Source of the DNA: Sphingomonas xanthus
Lineage (GTDB): Bacteria > Pseudomonadota > Alphaproteobacteria > Sphingomonadales > Sphingomonadaceae
Direction: 5' to 3'
DNA length: 64,000 bases
Assembly (NCBI RefSeq): GCF_007998985.1
Contig: NZ_CP041659.1
Location: forward strand, 1-64,000
Below are positions 1 through 7,786 of the stretch, in pieces (the first letter of the stretch is position 1; every line of letters begins with the position of its first letter). The translations under genes and the position numbers were made by a program. The notes under the pieces are model-generated. The model saw only the letters and a program-made list of their open reading frames with translations, ran no database searches and was not told the origin of the DNA.

Positions 1-672
1 GCGGTGGCGGATCAGCCGAGCCTGAGCGTGGCGGCTGCGTCGGGCGACGAGGATAGCGCGATCGCGCTGTCGATCAGTTCGGCGCTGACCGACACCGACG
101 GCTCGGAGACGCTGTCGATCAAGATCAGCGGCGTGCCGACGGGAGCGGTGCTGTCGGCGGGGACCAACAATGGCGACGGCAGCTGGACGCTGACCCCGGC
201 CCAGCTTGCGGGCCTGACGATCACGCCGCCGGCCAACAGCGATGCCGACTTCACGCTGACGGTGGAGGCGACCTCGACCGAGGCCAATGGTGGGGACACG
301 GCAACCAACAGCGACACCATCCTGGTGACGGTCAATGCGGTGGCGGATCAGCCGAGCCTGAGCGTGGCGGCTGCGTCGGGCGACGAGGATAGCGCGATCG
401 CGCTGTCGATCAGTTCGGCGCTGACCGACACCGACGGCTCGGAGACGCTGTCGATCAAGATCAGCGGCGTGCCGACGGGAGCGGTGCTGTCGGCGGGGAC
501 CAACAATGGCGACGGCAGCTGGACGCTGACCCCGGCCCAGCTTGCGGGCCTGACGATCACGCCGCCGGCCAACAGCGATGCCGACTTCACGCTGACGGTG
601 GAGGCGACCTCGACCGAGGCCAATGGTGGGGACACGGCAACCAACAGCGACACCATCCTGGTGACGGTCAAT
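1..672. repeat. two identical tandem 336-bp coding repeats
   Basis: Bases 1-336 and 337-672 match base for base by eye. Each encodes 112 residues of the adhesin. A third unit begins at 673 with the same first ten bases and then diverges. Identity at synonymous sites points to recent duplication or gene conversion, and the array probably continues left of the window. Confidence 0.93.
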
Positions 673-2925
673 GCGGTGGCGGACGAAAACGCCGTGAACG
701 ACCTATTGGTGGTGTCTTCCGGGACAACGGCGACTTTCTCGACCAACGTCCTTACCGGCAATGATGCGACGCCCATGCAAGTCGTGTCCGTGTCGGGAGC
801 TGCGGTCACTGCGGGTGCGCTCATTTTCAATATCTCCACCCAGACGTTCACCTACAGTTCCACGACAGGGGTGGGGGCTGGCGCTTTGTCCTTCACCTAT
901 ACCCTCGCCGATGGGACTTCGGCGCAAGTCACCTTTGCGGTCGTTAATGCCAATCCTGGTTTCGACCTGGTGATGCAAGGATATGGCCCAGGAACATATC
1001 AAGGCTCTTACCTCGATGCACGTGGGGGACCGGATGACCTGATTGGCGGCGCGGCGCCGGACTATCTCGTGGGCGGCTCCGGGGTAGACACTCTGATAGG
1101 CGGCGCTGGAGCTGACATCCTGCGCGGCGGGGCGGATGACGATACGCTCGACGGCCAAGGCGACGCCGGTCAGTTGGATCTCATCGACCTTTCGGATGCA
1201 ACAGGCGCCATCACCTTCACGCTCGGTGCCGACGGAAACGGATCATACACCGGATCGAGCGTCGGGCTGGGTACGGACACATACTCCAACATGGAAGGTG
1301 TCATTGGCGGCAGATTCAATGATGTTCTTAACGGTAATGCAGCCGACAACGAGTTACGGGGGGGCGCTGGCAACGACACGTTGAATGGCCATGCCGGCGA
1401 CGACATTCTGCAAGGCGATGCGGGCAACGATACGCTCACTGGCGGCCTTGGGAACGACAGGTTCGTACTGAGCCTCGGCGGGATTGATATTATCACCGAC
1501 TACAACAATGTGGTTGGAAACTCCGACACCATCGACCTTACACAAATCATCAGTGTCGCTACCGGGACTGACATCGTGGCAGGCGGTTACGTTCGTGTCA
1601 CGACCACCGGCCTTGTCCAGGTAGATGCAGACGGCGGTGGCTCCTGGGTAACGGTAGCAACCAGCAATATCACCGCGGCCACGGGTTTGATTTCTATCGC
1701 CTACTTGGCCGGTGGCGTATCAACAGTCATTACGATCGGACCCGTTGCTCCGCCGATTGCGCTCGATCTCGACGGAGATGGCCAGATCAGCTTCCTCACC
1801 CTCGGTGCGGGTGCGGTCTTCGATTATGGAGGTGGTCTCGTCGCGACAGCGTGGGTCGCCGGCAATGACGGTCTGCTCGTTCGTGATGCCGATGGAGACG
1901 GCAAGATCAGTGCAGACGAGATTGTGTTCGCAACAGATGGAAGCGATCTCGAAGGTTTGGCTCGCTTCGATACCAATGGCGACGGGCAGCTTTCTGGCGC
2001 TGACGCCGATTTCGGCCTGTTTGGAGTCTGGCAGGACGCCAACGGCAATGGTCAGGTCGACGCTGGTGAACTTCAATCGCTAGCTGCGCATGACATCATC
2101 AGCATTGCACTTAGCTCCGATAGGCAGAGCTATTCGGCCGCAGACGGTGACGTGACGGTCGTGGGTACCGGCAACTTCACTCGCTCGGATGGATCTACCG
2201 GCGTCTTGGCCGATGCCGTGTTCGCTACCGGGGGAAAGGTGTCTGACGCCGATACGAGGTTAGCCACTGGAGCGCAGGGCAACGCCGTGATGGCCGCCGC
2301 AGCTGCAGCCATCGGGCTAGCCGTGGATTCCACAAGCACAAACTGGATCGAAGAAAAGATACTAGCTCCGGCCGATGGGGAATCCGGCGAGGCTTCATCC
2401 GGGAACGCCGCCACCGCTACGTCAGATGCGGCGACCGCCTCGGGAGCGAGTGAAGCTCCATTGTATGATCCCGAGGTCACGCTGACGGCAGTTCAAGCGG
2501 CAAGTCGTGTCGACGCAATTGCGCGTCAATCTCTTGATCATGCGCCCGAATCTCGAACCAGCGAGTATGCGGAATCAACTGCAATGCCGCAAAATTCAGA
2601 GGGAGCAGCCATTCCCACGGCCTTGCCGATGGTAGCCCTTCCATCTGCAGACATGCTGAGCGGGATTGTTGCAGATGGGAAGTCGGTCGATTCAGTCACC
2701 TCATCCGACGTCAAAGCCCTGATTGCCGACCTTCTAGGCTCAAGCGCGACATCGGCCGTGGACGCATTGCTTGAAGCGGCTCTTCCGTCTTCTGCCGAGG
2801 TAAGCGGATGGAGCATGGGGACGGACCTGAACGCATCCTGGTTTGTAGGAGCGGGTGATTTCGCGTCCACGCAGACCCAACTGCTGCAGATGGAGATCAG
2901 CCCCGACATGATACCCACGATTTAA
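1..2925 (+). CDS. RTX/Ig-like repeat adhesin, C-terminal part (5' end outside window)
   Basis: The reading frame is open from the first base, so the start lies upstream. Order of parts: two identical 112-residue Ig/cadherin-like repeats (nt 1-672); another beta-rich segment; glycine- and aspartate-rich RTX nonapeptides of the GGxGxDxLx type at about nt 1021-1470; four DxDxDG/DxNxDG calcium-loop motifs at about nt 1758-2070; and a 280-residue Ala/Ser-rich tail. RTX repeats near the C-terminus are a family hallmark of proteins exported by type I secretion and folded by calcium outside the cell. The repeats suggest a BapA/VCBS-like surface adhesin. No type I exporter is in the window; it may lie upstream. 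The next gene downstream is a decayed one on the other strand. Ligand and total length cannot be told. Confidence 0.85.
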   Translation, partial: AVADQPSLSVAAASGDEDSAIALSISSALTDTDGSETLSIKISGVPTGAVLSAGTNNGDGSWTLTPAQLAGLTITPPANSDADFTLTVEATSTEANGGDTATNSDTILVTVNAVADQPSLSVAAASGDEDSAIALSISSALTDTDGSETLSIKISGVPTGAVLSAGTNNGDGSWTLTPAQLAGLTITPPANSDADFTLTVEATSTEANGGDTATNSDTILVTVNAVADENAVNDLLVVSSGTTATFSTNVLTGNDATPMQVVSVSGAAVTAGALIFNISTQTFTYSSTTGVGAGALSFTYTLADGTSAQVTFAVVNANPGFDLVMQGYGPGTYQGSYLDARGGPDDLIGGAAPDYLVGGSGVDTLIGGAGADILRGGADDDTLDGQGDAGQLDLIDLSDATGAITFTLGADGNGSYTGSSVGLGTDTYSNMEGVIGGRFNDVLNGNAADNELRGGAGNDTLNGHAGDDILQGDAGNDTLTGGLGNDRFVLSLGGIDIITDYNNVVGNSDTIDLTQIISVATGTDIVAGGYVRVTTTGLVQVDADGGGSWVTVATSNITAATGLISIAYLAGGVSTVITIGPVAPPIALDLDGDGQISFLTLGAGAVFDYGGGLVATAWVAGNDGLLVRDADGDGKISADEIVFATDGSDLEGLARFDTNGDGQLSGADADFGLFGVWQDANGNGQVDAGELQSLAAHDIISIALSSDRQSYSAADGDVTVVGTGNFTRSDGSTGVLADAVFATGGKVSDADTRLATGAQGNAVMAAAAAAIGLAVDSTSTNWIEEKILAPADGESGEASSGNAATATSDAATASGASEAPLYDPEVTLTAVQAASRVDAIARQSLDHAPESRTSEYAESTAMPQNSEGAAIPTALPMVALPSADMLSGIVADGKSVDSVTSSDVKALIADLLGSSATSAVDALLEAALPSSAEVSGWSMGTDLNASWFVGAGDFASTQTQLLQMEISPDMIPTI

Positions 2926-2936
2926 TAGCGGGTGGC

Positions 2937-3251
2937 CTATGGTGGTAAAACCAACCCTGGCCATATCGGGAAAGGCGCCACCGGTTTCAACCACAACAGC
3001 ACCGGCGGGGCGTAGGGAAAGGGATACTCATCCCGCTCTGCATAGACTTCTGCAATTGGGCCGCTAGCGCCGCGCCAATAGCCACTGAAGTCGGTCGCAA
3101 TGGCATCGACCTATATCCGAAGCCCGATGGGGCCCACTCCCATCACGGCAGGGATTAGCCAAGCCATGATTAGGGCAGGTCGTCGAATGATAAACTGCAC
3201 CAAACCCTCTACTCCGAATAGGGCGAAACTGCCCGCTGCGAGCTCGTCCAA
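2937..3251 (-). pseudogene. remnant of a GT87/DUF2029-like membrane glycosyltransferase
   Basis: On the minus strand one frame reads as protein from 3251 to the stop at 2937, broken only by a TAG at 3111-3113. The upstream half is hydrophobic (ALIMAWLIPAVMGVGPIGL). The half after the stop contains TDFSGYW and YPFPYAPPVLLW, which resemble the first luminal region of GT87/DUF2029 polyprenol-dependent glycosyltransferases (DFxxYW, then a YPPxxLL stretch). Full family members are about 400 residues, so this is a short N-terminal scrap with a premature stop. It lies downstream of the PAP2 gene on the same strand. The family call rests on motif recall only. The other 70 bases of the 2926-3306 gap show nothing. 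Confidence 0.4.
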
Positions 3252-3306
3252 TCAAACGCGTCTTGCGTTGCGCTTCCCTCTTGAGATTCTCGTGTCTGCG
3301 GTGGGC

Positions 3307-4377
3307 TTAAGAGCCGAACTTGGGACTTTCCCGGTGGAATTCCGCCGGCGCAACCACTGCTGTTGCAGCGTTTCCTTGAGCAAACTCATCGCGGATCTCG
3401 CGGCCTTCATTTGCCAGGGAAGCTATTGGTGCGGCTGCTTTCCAGCACAGAATTGCAACGATCACAGCGACGGGGGCATCAACAGCATAGTGGAAGCCGC
3501 TGTGAACTGAGCCGATGATGATAACCAGCAGATAAGCTAGCGCGGGAAAAAACCAGCGCGTTCCCTTGGCCAGCAGGCAGTAAAGAGTGCAGGCGGCGAT
3601 GTGCATCGACGGCATGGCGGAAATACCCGCGCCTTGATAGGCCGCGCCGGAAGTCATGCTGTCGTCGAGGTAGGCGGGGCCAATCACGAAATGGGAGTCG
3701 GGGCCAGCGGTTTGCAGCAGGGCCAGCTTCAATTCTGCGAAGCGGTGTTCCAGGCCGTTATACTCGGTGAAGATCGGGCCGGCTGCGCTAAACGAGTAGG
3801 CCAAGGCAAAACCGCCGATGAACCAAGTCAACAGCGCGGCGGTGAAGTATCTCGTAGCAACGCGCGGCGATGCGTACAGCGCCACGAATGCCTTCGTATA
3901 GGCCAACAGAGTAAACCATGCGGTTGCATAGAGGAAGGCAATTGCCTCGGTTGCCAGTGGTCCGAGCAGCGCGTGGGTCAGGCGCCACGGATCGGTGCGG
4001 AAGATCGCAGAGTCCATTTCCGCGAACAGCAAGTCAAAGCGAAACCCGGCCAGCGGGAAGATTGCTGACTTTGCGGCTGTATAACCGGACAGGAACAGCG
4101 GCATGATGAGCGCGGGAACTGCGAGCATAGGCAGGCGCGGCTTGAGGTTGCCCCATGCCTTCCGCAGTGGATAATCGGCGCGGACAAGCGCCATCTTCGC
4201 CACGTCTATAAAAACGAATGTCAGAGCGGCGGTGAGACAGGCGGCGCAACTCGCCAGCACGTAATTATCAACTAATGGCAAGAATGAGGGGCCGCCAAGC
4301 AGATAGGTCGCGCTAGCCGCTGACAGCATCGTCACGGTGAGAAGCGCCGGTAAGGCCAGCGTTAGCCCTGTTTTCAA
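3307..4377 (-). CDS. PAP2 superfamily membrane phosphatase (inositolphosphotransferase-like)
   Basis: 356-residue polytopic membrane protein. Hydrophobic segments begin with the first (about residues 5-27) and recur to about residue 320. Near the C-terminus SAMPSMHIA followed by GSVHSGFHYAVDAP matches the C2 and C3 parts of the PAP2 phosphatase signature, with both active-site histidines present. The long N-terminal membrane part resembles the Aur1/Ipt1-like PAP2 branch rather than short PgpB enzymes. Probable role: removing or transferring a phosphate or phospho-head group on a lipid at the outer face of the inner membrane. The glycosyltransferase remnant just downstream suggests a former two-gene lipid or glycan unit. 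Substrate unknown. Confidence 0.8.
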   Translation of the reverse strand: MKTGLTLALPALLTVTMLSAASATYLLGGPSFLPLVDNYVLASCAACLTAALTFVFIDVAKMALVRADYPLRKAWGNLKPRLPMLAVPALIMPLFLSGYTAAKSAIFPLAGFRFDLLFAEMDSAIFRTDPWRLTHALLGPLATEAIAFLYATAWFTLLAYTKAFVALYASPRVATRYFTAALLTWFIGGFALAYSFSAAGPIFTEYNGLEHRFAELKLALLQTAGPDSHFVIGPAYLDDSMTSGAAYQGAGISAMPSMHIAACTLYCLLAKGTRWFFPALAYLLVIIIGSVHSGFHYAVDAPVAVIVAILCWKAAAPIASLANEGREIRDEFAQGNAATAVVAPAEFHRESPKFGS

Positions 4378-4540
4378 ACAACCCCCTCACTCGGCACAGC
4401 TAAAATTAACATAGTTTAGATGCCGAACAAGTGTTGGGCGGGTCTCTCTTGTTATGGCCCGTCAGGACGCGCCTGCCCCGAGTTGCTTTGCGCGAGCCCG
4501 CTTGCGTAGGCCTGTTAGTCAAGCAATAGCAGCGCAACCG

Positions 4541-5062
4541 ATGCCGCTTCTGTTTCGCCATCCCGACACGCCACCAGGCGCGCTCCGTCAGGTCGAGGCG
4601 GACCTAGTGCGAACTGGACAGGGCGCGATTGCGACGTTTCGGCTCATTGGAGATATCGCCAAGGTCAAGCGGCCTACTCCGGTCACGCCAGCTCGCGCTG
4701 ACGATTTATGGTGCACCACCTGCTTTGAGCTGTTCATCGCCGGCGAAGGGCAGGCCTACCGCGAGTATAATTTCAGTCCCTCCGGGCAATGGGCAGCCTA
4801 TTGCTTTACCGCATATCGTGAGGGCATGGCCCAGGCTGATGCCGCCGTCGCGATCGAAAATTCCCGCTCGGCGACCATGTTCGAGCAGGCCGTTACGATC
4901 CGGGCCGACATTCCCAATCCCGCCTGGGTAGGGTTGACGGCGGTCGTCGAGGAAGACGACGGCATCATTCGTTACTGGTCGACGGGCTTTGCGCCCGGCA
5001 AGCCGGACTTTCATGCGCCAGAAGTGCGCAACCTGTTGCTGGATGGAGTGGACGCGCAATGA
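4541..5062 (+). CDS. DOMON-like domain protein
   Basis: 173 residues from ATG 4541. An earlier in-frame ATG at 4454 would add 29 Arg/Ala-rich residues that do not resemble the domain, so the later start is preferred although neither has a strong Shine-Dalgarno site. The pattern LWCTTCFELFIAGEG, then YNFSPSGQWAAYCF, is typical of the DOMON-like proteins found beside DUF1343 genes in sphingomonads. DOMON folds bind haem or sugars in characterised proteins; no ligand can be assigned here. No signal peptide is seen. The stop overlaps the start of the muramidase gene by 4 bases (ATGA), which indicates translational coupling and perhaps a shared role in cell-wall sugar use. Confidence 0.75.
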   Translation: MPLLFRHPDTPPGALRQVEADLVRTGQGAIATFRLIGDIAKVKRPTPVTPARADDLWCTTCFELFIAGEGQAYREYNFSPSGQWAAYCFTAYREGMAQADAAVAIENSRSATMFEQAVTIRADIPNPAWVGLTAVVEEDDGIIRYWSTGFAPGKPDFHAPEVRNLLLDGVDAQ

Positions 5063-6264
5063 TTTTCGGGGTCGAACGGCTGCTATCGGAACCGGAACTC
5101 CGCCGCCCACTGGAAGGAAAGCGGGTTGCATTGCTCGCGCATCCCGCCTCGGTGACCCGGGATCTGACGCACAGCCTCGATGCGCTTTCGAAGATTGACG
5201 GCATCCAGCTGAGTGCAGCCTTTGGTCCCCAGCATGGCCTGCGCGGGGACAAGCAGGACAATATGATCGAAAGCCCGGACTTTACCGATCCGGTGCACCA
5301 GATCCCGGTGTTCAGCCTCTATGGTGAGGTGCGCCGTCCAACCGACCAGATGATGTCCACATTCGACGTTGTGCTGGTTGATCTCCAGGACCTTGGCTGC
5401 CGCATCTACACGTTCATCACCACCTTGCTCTACGTCCTTGAGGCGGCGGCCGAACATGGGAAGAGCGTATGGGTGCTCGACCGGCCTAACCCCGCGGGCC
5501 GTCCGGTTGAGGGGCTGACGCTGCGGGATGGCTGGGAAAGCTTTGTCGGTGCGGGCCCGATCCCGATGCGCCACGGGCTGACGCTCGGCGAGCTCGGCAA
5601 ATGGTTCGTCGATCATTTCAAGCTCGACGTCGATTATCGGGTCATCGCGATGGAGGGCTATCGACCAGAGGAGGGGCCCGGTTTCGGGTGGCCAGGGGAC
5701 CGGTTGTGGATCAATCCGTCGCCTAATGCGCCCAACCTCAACATGGCCAGATGCTATGCCGGGACGGTGATGCTCGAGGGCGCGACGCTGAGCGAGGGGA
5801 GGGGGACTACCCGCCCACTCGAGTTGTTCGGCGCGCCGGACATCGAGGCACGGTCGATCATTCGGATCATGCAAGACACCGCGCCGCAGTGGCTCGATGG
5901 CTGTGTGCTGCGCGATATCTGGTTCGAACCGACTTTCCACAAACATGTCGGTCAGCTCTGCAGCGGGGTCCACATCCACGCCGAGGGGGACGCTTATAAT
6001 CCCCAGGCATTCAAGCCATGGCGGGTGCAAGGACTCGGCTTCAAGGCGATCCGCAAACTCTTCCCCGAATATAGTCTGTGGCGCGGCGAGGAATTCGCCT
6101 ATGAATATACCAAGGGCATGCTGGCGATCGACGTCATCAACGGATCGCCTCTCTTGCGCGAATGGGTTGATGATGAGGGCAGCGAGCCGGGCGATCTCGA
6201 CGCGATCACAATGCCCGACGAGGCAGCCTGGCTCGAGGAGCGGAAACCATATTTGATTTACTGA
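5059..6264 (+). CDS. exo-beta-N-acetylmuramidase NamZ-like protein (DUF1343, GH171)
   Basis: 401 residues, full length for DUF1343. Family landmarks are visible: GVERLL near the N-terminus, ALLAHPASV, FGPQHGLRGDKQDNM (residues about 54-68), VVLVDLQDLGCRIYTF, VLDRPNPAGR, LSEGRGTTRPLELFGAP. Characterised NamZ proteins remove N-acetylmuramic acid from the non-reducing end of peptidoglycan fragments during cell-wall recycling. Many NamZ proteins are exported, but this N-terminus has no obvious signal peptide. The gene overlaps the DOMON-like gene by 4 bases and is followed directly by an HExxH protein gene, so the three are probably one transcript. The family call is secure; the reaction is inferred from the family. 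Confidence 0.88.
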   Translation: MIFGVERLLSEPELRRPLEGKRVALLAHPASVTRDLTHSLDALSKIDGIQLSAAFGPQHGLRGDKQDNMIESPDFTDPVHQIPVFSLYGEVRRPTDQMMSTFDVVLVDLQDLGCRIYTFITTLLYVLEAAAEHGKSVWVLDRPNPAGRPVEGLTLRDGWESFVGAGPIPMRHGLTLGELGKWFVDHFKLDVDYRVIAMEGYRPEEGPGFGWPGDRLWINPSPNAPNLNMARCYAGTVMLEGATLSEGRGTTRPLELFGAPDIEARSIIRIMQDTAPQWLDGCVLRDIWFEPTFHKHVGQLCSGVHIHAEGDAYNPQAFKPWRVQGLGFKAIRKLFPEYSLWRGEEFAYEYTKGMLAIDVINGSPLLREWVDDEGSEPGDLDAITMPDEAAWLEERKPYLIY

Positions 6265-6290
6265 TCGCATCGGCAATCGCCACTTCACCG

Positions 6291-7196
6291 GTGGCGCATT
6301 CCGCTTGCCAGATGAGCCAGGCGGACAGTGGCTGGATCAACGGGGCGCTGGCGAACTGGAAGACTGCCGAGCGTGAGTTGCTCGACCTGGATCCGGTGCC
6401 TGTGCCCACAGTCGTTACTGCCGACGAGCGCTGTCAGTACGACGGCCGCGGCGGCAAGCTTCCACTGAAATGGGCCGGGCGTCCGCATGGCGGCAAAATC
6501 CAACTTCCCGATGGCGGCGAAGTGCCGGTAGCGGTGATGAGCTTTGCCAGCGCGACCAAGGCCGGGGAGCCATTCTTCGTGATGACCCTGCCGTCGATCT
6601 GGCGCGCGGGAGGCGTAACGAGTCCGCTGGGCTTGGAAGCATTGATGGACGGCGTACTGTTGCACGAGATCATGCACACCCGCCAGATCGAAAAGGCCGG
6701 TTCCCAGCTCGTCGCCCTCGAAAAGGCGCTTGGTAGCGACATCAACGATGACGCGCTTCAGGAGAAGTTCTCCGGTAATCCCGCTTATGTAGCGGCTTGG
6801 ACCGCCGAGAATGATCGGCTCTACCAGGCGCTGCTGGAACCCGACCAGGTAGCGGCGAAGCAGCAGTTTCGTGAAGGATTGGCAATGATGTCGGAGCGGC
6901 GGCGGAAATTCCTGTCTGGCTCCAACGCTGCCTGGGCTGACGCTGATCGCCTGTTTCTTGCGATGGAAGGAATGGGCCAGTGGCTGATCTATCGCTGGGA
7001 CAACCGCGCTATGCCCCATGCGACGCCGACGGCGGCGACCCTCGAGCCGGTCCGGCGCACGCGGAAATGGTGGACACAGGACGAGGGACTGGCACTGTTC
7101 CTGCTACTCGACCGCTTTCTGCCCGATTGGCGCGGGGACCAGACCGCTTCCGATCCCATGCGCCTGGATGCTTTGCTTGCAGCAGCAGCGCGCTAG
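6291..7196 (+). CDS. hypothetical protein with HExxH zinc-protease motif
   Basis: 301 residues from GTG 6291, the first conventional start. The frame stays open upstream and reads DLLIASAIATSPVAHSA, which looks like a signal-peptide core, so the true start may be near 6249-6261, overlapping the NamZ stop; only ATA and CTG are available there. HEIMH at residues 125-129 fits the zincin HExxH motif (two zinc-binding histidines and a catalytic glutamate). A third zinc ligand is not obvious, though the ENDRLYQALLE stretch about 50 residues later offers glutamates. Family not recognised. Coupling to NamZ suggests a secreted cell-envelope hydrolase; this is inference. Confidence 0.65.
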   Translation: MAHSACQMSQADSGWINGALANWKTAERELLDLDPVPVPTVVTADERCQYDGRGGKLPLKWAGRPHGGKIQLPDGGEVPVAVMSFASATKAGEPFFVMTLPSIWRAGGVTSPLGLEALMDGVLLHEIMHTRQIEKAGSQLVALEKALGSDINDDALQEKFSGNPAYVAAWTAENDRLYQALLEPDQVAAKQQFREGLAMMSERRRKFLSGSNAAWADADRLFLAMEGMGQWLIYRWDNRAMPHATPTAATLEPVRRTRKWWTQDEGLALFLLLDRFLPDWRGDQTASDPMRLDALLAAAAR

Positions 7197-7504
7197 CGCT
7201 TCACGCTTAAATTGCTCAACGCATAGTCCGGTCGCATCGCGTTCACGGCCAACAGCGCGCCGTAACTCAAATTGAGACTTGGCACGGACCGGGCCCAGGC
7301 CTCGGACAAATAAAGGATGTTCGGGAGAGAGAAGAGGGGCCCTAACGCCGGACAAGCGGGTCGAAGACGTGGGCGGCAGGGCGGATGATGTGGGACCGAG
7401 CGAGAATTTGCCGGTTAGGATGCGTGGTCAAAAGAACGCACAGCTTGGCTTAGGTAATGAAAAGAAATGACTTTTGGGTAGCCGTTGTCCCGGGCGGGCG
7501 AGGG

Positions 7505-7609
7505 TTAGGCGCGAAAGAAGTCCGCGCCGCCGGTTGCCAGATAGGCGTTGACGCCGAAGAAACCGAGGACCATCGCCCAATCCAGCACCGTATTGAGGAC
7601 TTCGCGCAT
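7505..7609 (-). CDS. candidate 34-residue single-span membrane protein
   Basis: ATG at 7609 to TAA at 7505. An AAGGG element lies about 7 bases before the ATG. The peptide starts MREVLNTVLDWAMVLGFF, continues through a short apolar stretch and ends DFFRA, consistent with one small membrane helix. It sits alone between two plus-strand operons. No family recognised. Codon composition fits the neighbours, but an ORF this short can arise by chance in GC-rich DNA. Confidence 0.4.
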   Translation of the reverse strand: MREVLNTVLDWAMVLGFFGVNAYLATGGADFFRA

Positions 7610-7687
7610 TTCAGGGCCCTTGCTGCGTAGCGTGAAAGCCCTCGTCGCACCCTTATCCCTTCGAACCCCACAATATTTCTGGTTTAC

Positions 7688-7702
7688 CCGGGTTTAACCC
7701 GG
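7688..7702. promoter_or_regulatory. inverted repeat upstream of the GT2 gene
   Basis: CCGGGTT-T-AACCCGG, two perfect 7-base arms with a 1-base centre, about 85 bases before the GT2 start. Size and place fit a dimeric repressor or activator site; which protein binds is unknown. Confidence 0.4.
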
Positions 7703-7786
7703 TTTGGAGAATGCGGGTTCATCCTTAACAGCTTTTAAAGACATGCCGGTTAGTCTGAGGCCGGCCAGTTCGGAGTGTCACCTTAA

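Larger units (their letters stand above)
7197..7786. other. 590-bp region between the HExxH gene and the GT2 gene
   Basis: It holds a candidate 34-residue gene (7505-7609, minus), an inverted repeat (7688-7702), and a minus-strand open stretch from 7414 to 7193 whose last 38 codons (from TTG 7309) read plausibly as protein but lack a ribosome site. The last 100 bases before the GT2 gene are AT-richer and probably carry its promoter; no convincing -35/-10 pair was fixed. Confidence 0.4.

Noticed and set aside
1..672. CRISPR array or mobile repeat
   Set aside because: Repeats are 336 bp, coding and in frame inside the adhesin; no spacers.
5083..6288. 401-codon minus-strand frame opposite the NamZ gene
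   Set aside because: Antisense shadow; NamZ motifs are complete on the plus strand.
7325..7425. Integron attC-like ends (CCCTAAC and GTTAGGA)
   Set aside because: The 5' core does not fit RYYYAAC exactly, no integrase or cassettes are near; likely chance.
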